Assembly (NCBI GenBank): GCA_900541245.1
Contig: UQIS01000036.1
Coordinates: 1 to 26,986, forward strand
Length of the DNA: 26,986 bases
From: an uncultured Collinsella sp.
GTDB taxonomy: Bacteria; Actinomycetota; Coriobacteriia; Coriobacteriales; Coriobacteriaceae
Reading direction: 5' to 3'
The notes under the pieces were generated by a model. That model was not told where the DNA came from, ran no database searches, and worked only from the letters and a program-made list of their open reading frames with translations. Numbering within the stretch: the stretch's first letter is position 1; each line of letters opens with the position of its first letter. A program made the translations under genes and the position numbers. Below, piece after piece: positions 22,548 through 26,986 of this stretch.

Positions 22548-23711
22548 CTAATACAGGCCCGCCTCGCGAATGGCCTCGATAGCCAAAGCAATCTGATCGG
22601 GTGGCAGAACCAGCGCCATGCGCACGTGCCCTTCGCCCGAAGGACCAAAGCTCGCGCCCGGCGTCACCACAACGCCGGCCTTCTCCATGAGCTCCTCGCA
22701 AAACGCCATGGAATCGGTGCGACCACCGGGAAGCTTGGCCCACACAAACATAGAGCCATGCGCGTTGGGACGCTCCCAGCCCAGGCCCTCAAGACCGTCG
22801 CACAGGGTATCGCGGCGCTCCTGGTACTTCAGACGCTGCGCCTCGACCTCATCGCGCGGACCGTTCAGACAGGCGATAGCAGCCTTCTGGATCGGGAAGA
22901 ACATGCCAAAGTCGATCTGGCCGCGCAGCTTGGCAAAGGCAGAGACCACGTCCTCGCGGCCGACCAAAAAGCCAATGCGGGCACCGGTGACGTTAAACGA
23001 CTTGGAAAGCGAGAAGAACTCCACGCCCACCTCGAGCGCACCGGGATACTGCAAAAAGCTGCCACCCGGCTCGCCGTCGAACACGATGTCGGAGTACGCG
23101 TTGTCATGGACGATGAGCAGGTCGTGCTCGCGGGCGAAAGCGATGATCTCCTCGTAGATCTCGGGCGTGCCCACCGAGCCCACCGGGTTCGCGGGCAGCG
23201 ACACGATCATGTACTTGGCACGATCGGCCACCTCGGGATCGATGCCCGCCACATAGGGCAGGTAATTGTGCTCGGCAACCAGCGGATAGTACTCGAGCTT
23301 GGCATCGGCGATCTTGGCACCCGCCTCAAAGACCGGATAGCACGGATCGGGCACCAGGATGGTATCGCCCGGATCGAGCAGAGCCAGGCCCAAATGGCCA
23401 ACGCCCTCCTGCGTGCCGTTGCACGACTGCACCATGGACGGCGTAATGCCCGAAACGCCAAAGCGACGCTCATAGTAATCGCACACGGCTTGCTTGAGTT
23501 CGGGCAGGTCGCGCAGGGCATACTTCCACATCTCGGGATCTTGCGCCGCTTGCGTAAGTGCCTCGACCACGTGGTCGTACGGCTTAAAGTCGGGCGTGCC
23601 CACGCTCATGTTGTAAATGGTCTTGCCCTGAGCCTTCAGCGCGAGAAGTTTGTTGTTGAGCGAGGCGAAGACCTCCGCGCCAAAGCGGTCGAAACGCTGC
23701 GATGCCTGCAT
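22548..23711 (-). CDS. Class I/II aminotransferase, candidate N-acetyl-LL-diaminopimelate aminotransferase
   Basis: 387 residues from ATG 23711 (AAAGGTGG upstream). Fold-type I PLP enzyme: MSVGTPDFKP (35-44), SLPANPVGSVG (171-181, with PLP-contacting Asn175; the usual NPTG reads NPVG), DNAY (203-206) and PLP lysine 237 in SLSKSFN, with the Arg of ARIGF and the C-terminal HVRMAL Arg. It resembles the LL-DAP-aminotransferase/PatA branch. DapH in the same window implies an acetylated DAP pathway that needs such an enzyme, so this is a good candidate, but aspartate or broad-range transaminases look similar. A terminator hairpin lies between the upstream NAD synthetase gene and this gene's SD. Confidence 0.8.
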   Translation of the reverse strand: MQASQRFDRFGAEVFASLNNKLLALKAQGKTIYNMSVGTPDFKPYDHVVEALTQAAQDPEMWKYALRDLPELKQAVCDYYERRFGVSGITPSMVQSCNGTQEGVGHLGLALLDPGDTILVPDPCYPVFEAGAKIADAKLEYYPLVAEHNYLPYVAGIDPEVADRAKYMIVSLPANPVGSVGTPEIYEEIIAFAREHDLLIVHDNAYSDIVFDGEPGGSFLQYPGALEVGVEFFSLSKSFNVTGARIGFLVGREDVVSAFAKLRGQIDFGMFFPIQKAAIACLNGPRDEVEAQRLKYQERRDTLCDGLEGLGWERPNAHGSMFVWAKLPGGRTDSMAFCEELMEKAGVVVTPGASFGPSGEGHVRMALVLPPDQIALAIEAIREAGLY

Positions 23712-23730
23712 GGTGCCACCTTTCGATATG

Positions 23731-23761
23731 AAAAACGCGGCGCTCCGACAAGAGCGCCGCG
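23731..23761 (-). terminator. Strong terminator just upstream of the aminotransferase SD
   Basis: On minus, CGCGGCGCTC (23761-23752), loop TTGTCG, GAGCGCCGCG (23745-23736), then TTTTT (23735-23731). The aminotransferase SD begins 6 nt beyond the T-tract, so any promoter for that gene must lie upstream of the terminator. It can end nadE transcripts and may attenuate the aminotransferase. Confidence 0.85.
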
Positions 23762-23829
23762 CGATACGGGCCATCAGATTGCAAAAGTGTAACGCTTGCA
23801 ACCCCCGCATTGGTTCAATTTGGCCAACC

Positions 23830-25830
23830 TTAGTCAATTGGATTGAGCGCGTCGATCTGCGCAAGCCACAGACGCGAGCTGGCGTCACTCGGCATACGCC
23901 AATCGCCGCGCGGGCTGAGCGTCACCGAGCCCACCTTGGGGCCATCGGGCAGGCAGCTGCGCTTAAACTGCTGGGCAAAGAAGCAACGATAGAACGTACG
24001 CAGCCACGTGTGGACGGTCTTGAGGTCGTAGACGCCCTCGAAACTCTTGAGCGCCATGCGGTAGATCTTGCCCGGCTCAAAGCCAAAACGCAGCAGGTAG
24101 TAGAGGAAGTAGTCGTGCAGCTCGTACGGGCCCACCAAATCCTCGGTCTTCTGCGCAATCTCGCCGTCGCCCGTGGGCGGCAGAAGCTCGGGGGACACCG
24201 GCGTATCGAGGATATCGAGCAAGACCTCGGCAATGCGCCCGCCAAAGACATCGGCGGCATAGCGTACCAGATGGCGCACAAGCGTCTTGGGCACGCTCGC
24301 GTTGACGGCGTACATGCTCATGTGGTCGCCGTTATAGGTAGCCCATCCGAGCGCCAGCTCCGACAGGTCGCCCGTGCCAATGACAAAACCGCCAGCCTGG
24401 TTGGCCAGATCCATCAGGATCTGCGTACGCTCGCGGGCCTGGCTGTTCTCGTAGGTCACGTCTTGGACGGCCGGATCGTGCTCAATGTCCTTAAAGTGCT
24501 GCTCCACAGCCGCATGGATCGAAACCTCGCGGAAGCTCACACCCAGGTCGCGAGCGAGCGACTCGGCGTTCGACTTGGTGCGATGCGTCGTGCCAAAGCC
24601 GGGCATGGACACGGCCGTGATACCGGTGCGCGGCAGCCCCAGTGCATCGAAGGCACGCACGGTCACAAGCAGTGCCAGCGTGGAGTCCAGGCCGCCCGAA
24701 AGGCCGATGACGGCCGCCTTGGTGCCCGTATGGGCAAGGCGGGTCTTGAGGCCGGCGGTCTGCAGGTCGAGGATGGTCTCGCAACGCTCGGCCAGGTCGC
24801 CATGGTCGACCGGCACAAAGGGCGCGCGGGGGAAGACTCGGTCAATGTCAAGTGCATCGCGCAGGACAGACTCGTCTGCCAGAACGCCCTCAAACGAAAA
24901 CTCAACGGTCGTGGCCTCCGGCGCATCGTCCGCGCGCGTCCACGTCGTCGAGCGACGGCGCTCGGCAACCAGACGGTCAAGATCGACATCGGCCACCGCC
25001 ATCTCGCAGGTGAGGAGCTTCGTGGCGGCGAGCTTAGATCCGTTTTCGTAGACGAGGTTCTCGCCCGCAAAGACCATGTCGGTCGTGGACTCGCCCTCGC
25101 TCGCATCCGCGTAGGCATAGGCGCAGTACAGGCGCGCACTCTGATTGGAGATGAGACTGCGGCGATAGTCTGCCTTACCGATAATCTCGTCCGAAGCCGA
25201 CGGGTTGAGAATCACCGTCGCACCGGCAAGCGCCATCTCGGTCGAAGGGGGCGCTGGCACCCACAGGTCCTCGCAGACCTCAACGCCCAGCACCATATCC
25301 TCGGCACCCTCATCACAGCAGCGGTAGACAAGCCCCGAACCCAGCGGAACCGGACCCTGACCGGCAAACTCGACCCATACAGGATCTGCGGGCGCCGGAG
25401 CAAACCAGCGTCGCTCGTAGAACTCGCCATAGTTGGGCAGATACTTCTTGGCCGTGAGGCCCAAAAGCTCGCCCGCACAGCACACGGCCGCGCAGTTGTA
25501 GATGTTTTCAGCCACCGCAACGGGCAAGCCAACGGTAAAGACGATCGGCAGCTCACGGGTTTCATCGAGGATGTGCACCAGCGCTGCCTCGCAGGCATGC
25601 AGCAGCGTGCGGTTATGGAACAGATCGGCCGCGGTATAGCCGCACAAGTTAAGCTCGGGCAGCACCAGCGCGCGAACGCCGCGCTCGGCAGCCTCGCGAA
25701 CAGCCGCCAGCACAACCTCGGCATTGCCCTCGACATCGGCCACGCGAATCTGCGGCGACGCCGCCGCCACACGCAAAAAGCCATCGTTCTTATTAGCCGA
25801 AACGCAGCATTGCCTTGTTGATCTGGACAC
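23830..25830 (-). CDS. nadE: Glutamine-dependent NAD+ synthetase
   Basis: 666 residues from GTG 25830 with AAGGGG 7 nt upstream. The N-terminal nitrilase-type glutaminase (about 18-295) has the Glu-Lys-Cys triad: Glu59 in LPELNLCGY, Lys128/129 in TAKKYLPNYGEFYE and Cys186 in VEVCEDLW. The C-terminal synthetase (about 345-640) has the PP-loop SGGLDS (378-383) and GTGDLSELALGWATYNGDHMS. It converts deamido-NAD to NAD with ATP, using ammonia tunnelled from glutamine. Length and order match the long actinobacterial form. It is a single gene; a strong terminator follows 69 nt after the stop. Confidence 0.96.
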   Translation of the reverse strand: MSRSTRQCCVSANKNDGFLRVAAASPQIRVADVEGNAEVVLAAVREAAERGVRALVLPELNLCGYTAADLFHNRTLLHACEAALVHILDETRELPIVFTVGLPVAVAENIYNCAAVCCAGELLGLTAKKYLPNYGEFYERRWFAPAPADPVWVEFAGQGPVPLGSGLVYRCCDEGAEDMVLGVEVCEDLWVPAPPSTEMALAGATVILNPSASDEIIGKADYRRSLISNQSARLYCAYAYADASEGESTTDMVFAGENLVYENGSKLAATKLLTCEMAVADVDLDRLVAERRRSTTWTRADDAPEATTVEFSFEGVLADESVLRDALDIDRVFPRAPFVPVDHGDLAERCETILDLQTAGLKTRLAHTGTKAAVIGLSGGLDSTLALLVTVRAFDALGLPRTGITAVSMPGFGTTHRTKSNAESLARDLGVSFREVSIHAAVEQHFKDIEHDPAVQDVTYENSQARERTQILMDLANQAGGFVIGTGDLSELALGWATYNGDHMSMYAVNASVPKTLVRHLVRYAADVFGGRIAEVLLDILDTPVSPELLPPTGDGEIAQKTEDLVGPYELHDYFLYYLLRFGFEPGKIYRMALKSFEGVYDLKTVHTWLRTFYRCFFAQQFKRSCLPDGPKVGSVTLSPRGDWRMPSDASSRLWLAQIDALNPID

Positions 25831-25960
25831 TGGAGGCCCCTTCTACCCTGAGATTCAGTCTAACGGACGTTCACATATCTCTAACTAGCCAAAGCAACCT
25901 CCCAGTTTACTGAGAGGCCAACCTGTGCTAAGAGCATGTATTTCAAAAATATCTTTAATT
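25831..25960. other. Intergenic region upstream of NAD synthetase
   Basis: About 130 bp between the nadE start and the terminator of the small-peptide gene. A small hairpin CCTC-c-CAG / CTG-a-GAGG (25901-25920) is visible. No convincing promoter or frame is seen. AT content rises towards 25960, marking the edge of the acquired patch. Confidence 0.3.
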
Positions 25961-25994
25961 AAAAAAGGAGAAATCGATAATCGACTTCTCCTTT
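25961..25994 (-). terminator. Terminator of the small-peptide gene
   Basis: On minus, AAAGGAGAA-g-TCGA pairs with TCGA-t-TTCTCCTTT (arms 25994-25981 and 25977-25964) with one mismatch, loop TTA, then TTTTTT running to 25961. A strong intrinsic terminator 25 nt after the peptide stop. Confidence 0.85.
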
Positions 25995-26018
25995 AAGCGA
26001 GGCGAGTAAATTCCGAAA

Positions 26019-26129
26019 CTAATGGCAGAATTTATCCATGTAGTCCTCAAAGTCGAACACTTCTACCACGACGCCCTCTTCCTGAGACTCTTTCAGTTGC
26101 TCCAAGAGATCTTTGTTAATAACGTCCAT
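26019..26129 (-). CDS. 36-residue acidic peptide, candidate RiPP precursor
   Basis: The ATG at 26129 follows a perfect SD AGGAGG (plus 26137-26142) at 7 nt, and a strong terminator follows the TAG stop. The peptide opens MDVINKDLLEQLKESQ, an amphipathic acidic helix like a leader, then EEGVVVEVFDFED, and ends YMDKFCH. It is rich in Glu and Asp with one Cys at position 35. The upstream ORF ends 13 nt before this ATG and resembles a PqqD/RRE-type domain. A short peptide with a recognition-domain gene suggests a ribosomally made, modified peptide. I do not recognise the peptide family, and it could instead be a small regulatory or antitoxin peptide. Confidence 0.6.
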   Translation of the reverse strand: MDVINKDLLEQLKESQEEGVVVEVFDFEDYMDKFCH

Positions 26130-26142
26130 GTAGAAACCTCCT

Positions 26143-26505
26143 CTATCTAATCAATTGTAGTATATCTGCTTTCATGCAATTATCAACCAACTTGTTTAAT
26201 TGCTCCTCGTTTGCCGATAGTCCCTCTTTTTTCAAAATGTCGCGCACCTCGTTCTTAGTAATCGGCTTTTCAAACAACGAAAGCAAAGCGAACGAAAAAT
26301 CATTAACCGCACACATTCTATGGGTGGCACAACTCAGCAGTACTCTTAACCCCTCTTTTGAGCGTCCGACTTCCTTAACAAACGAACTTTTAACCAATTG
26401 AAAACCATTATCGTGCATTACATAATCGGCATCGATATTTGTATTCAGCAATCCATAATGCAACAGTTCTTCTATCGCCCTTGTCAGCTCGGTTGATTTC
26501 CGATC
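26143..26505 (-). pseudogene. 5'-truncated ORF with PqqD/RRE-like C-terminal domain
   Basis: The frame is open from just after TGA (26506-26508) to TAG (26143). The only early start is a TTG at 26463 without SD, so the 5' part seems lost. It reads RAIEELLHYGLLN, which looks like the end of a first winged-helix domain, then LRVLLSCATHRMCAVNDFSFALLSLFEKPITKNEVRDIL and a final LVDNCMKADILQLI. That pattern (beta strands, a VN..SFALL segment, an ITKNEV helix, a C-terminal helix) resembles PqqD-type RiPP recognition elements, possibly in tandem. Codon use is AT-rich, unlike the surroundings. Its upstream edge coincides with IS-like GC-rich sequence. The domain call is by eye and not certain. Confidence 0.5.
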
Positions 26506-26716
26506 TCAGCCGAACACATTGAGCAAATAGGCCATTCCCGCAGTTAGCCGAACGCCCCCGCGGCCCCTCCTGGGGTCCGGGGGCGCCGTTTTCCCAGTTG
26601 AAGGAACGGTGGAGATGTGTTTCGATAGGTCCGGTGGCCATGCTCCGCCCGCCGCCCGGCACCTCTTCCCAGACTCAGCCGGACGGTCGGTCCGTCTATT
26701 CCGTTTTTCCTCTAGG
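26506..26716. mobile_element. Non-coding end of an IS remnant with strong hairpin
   Basis: GC-rich sequence between the truncated RRE-like ORF and the transposase fragment. It contains a strong hairpin CGCCCCCG (26553-26560) with CGGGGGCG (26578-26585), inner CCCC/GGGG, followed on plus by CCGTTTT. AGCCGAAC occurs twice (26508-26515, 26546-26553). The left edge coincides with the point where the AT-rich ORF breaks, so this may be an insertion-sequence end. No credible gene is seen. Confidence 0.4.
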
Positions 26717-26908
26717 CTAGGCCAGCGGGGCATCGCCCCTCTCTGCGCGCGCCCTCTCGATGAGCCCCGGCGTCAGGTCGAGATCGCCGAGCGCCACGTC
26801 CTCCACGCCGTAGGCGTCCAGCAGCGCCGCCGCGTCCTCCCCGAGCATCGCCCTGAAGGCGCGCGCGGGCGTCGAGAAGCCGAGCGCGCCGCGGGGCTCG
26901 GAGTTCAC
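26717..26908 (-). pseudogene. IS30-like transposase, C-terminal fragment
   Basis: The minus-strand frame reads VNSEPRGALGFSTPARAFRAM, then a variable tail ending ARAERGDAPLA at TAG 26717. The pattern N-[SN]-x-P-R-x-x-L-G-[WF]-x-T-P-x-x-[AV]-F is the C-terminal signature of IS30-family DDE transposases. Only about 64 residues remain; the catalytic core is absent. Upstream of about 26908 the frame turns into unrelated sequence, so the element is truncated there. Confidence 0.6.
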
Positions 26909-26986
26909 GGGTGACGCATAATTTCTTTCGCAAATTGACAACCGCATAGCGGAACACGGCCCGCGCCCCGTCATATGATTTCTAGC
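26909..26986. other. Right-edge sequence beyond the transposase fragment
   Basis: An AT-richer stretch (GCATAATTTCTTTCGCAAATT, then GACAACCGCATAGCGGAACAC) joins the transposase fragment at about 26908. CCGCatagCGG (26941-26950) is a small palindrome. It could be the end of a second element, but the window stops too soon to tell. Confidence 0.3.

Noticed and set aside
23650..25821. A 723-codon open frame on plus opposite NAD synthetase and the aminotransferase
   Set aside because: Shadow of GC-rich third positions; no SD and no recognisable domain, while the minus strand encodes clear enzymes.
26506..26733. A 75-codon minus frame in the IS non-coding end
   Set aside because: No SD, basic low-complexity composition, and it runs through a strong hairpin.

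Overview
This window looks like chromosomal DNA from a high-GC member of the Coriobacteriia, most likely a Collinsella-like gut actinobacterium. The reasons are GC-rich third positions, strong AAGGAG-type ribosome binding sites, tightly packed operons, and the combination of an ECF tryptophan transporter, a D-aspartate ligase/racemase pair and an acetylated diaminopimelate pathway. The genus is inferred from gene content and style, not from a marker gene. Two AT-rich patches (about 11.4-12.2 kb and 25.9-26.5 kb) and the IS debris at the right edge look acquired.

Layout. 1-699: C-terminal part of a membrane-anchored C69 dipeptidase. 785-4448: a tryptophan ECF transporter operon, made of a promoter with a palindrome, a 22-residue leader peptide with three consecutive Trp codons, an intrinsic terminator, then the TrpP-like S component, a fused double ATPase and EcfT. 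4464-6700 (minus): D-aspartate ligase and Asp/Glu racemase, a probable peptidoglycan cross-bridge cassette. 6830-8864 (plus): a MOSC protein and a secreted coiled-coil cell-wall hydrolase. 8868-11408 (minus): a membrane Ser/Thr kinase, a small HTH protein, and a lipoprotein whose ribosome binding site lies inside a 13-bp hairpin stem. 11409-12400: AT-rich island with a two-repeat AbrB-like gene, next to a decayed gene fragment. 12457-13461 (minus): HigB/HigA toxin-antitoxin and a small membrane protein.

13505-18904 is the lysine block: an M20 deacetylase (minus) faces a lysine riboswitch that leads a plus-strand operon of a LysA-DapA fusion, DapB and DapH. With DapH present the pathway should run through N-acetylated intermediates, so the M20 enzyme and the aminotransferase at 22548-23711 are natural candidates for the deacetylase and transaminase steps. 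19007-20020 is an NdpA-type nucleoid gene split by one in-frame TAG. 20122-25830 (minus) holds a DUF2974-type serine hydrolase, L-lactate dehydrogenase, the aminotransferase and glutamine-dependent NAD synthetase.

The right edge (25961-26505, minus) carries a 36-codon peptide gene with a perfect SD, directly downstream of a 5'-truncated ORF that resembles a PqqD/RRE peptide-recognition domain. This looks like the remains of a ribosomally synthesized, modified peptide (RiPP) locus. It abuts an IS30-like transposase remnant. The most notable items are the tryptophan attenuator, the LysA-DapA fusion with its own internal SD, the lysine riboswitch with a proposed SD switch, and the candidate peptide locus.
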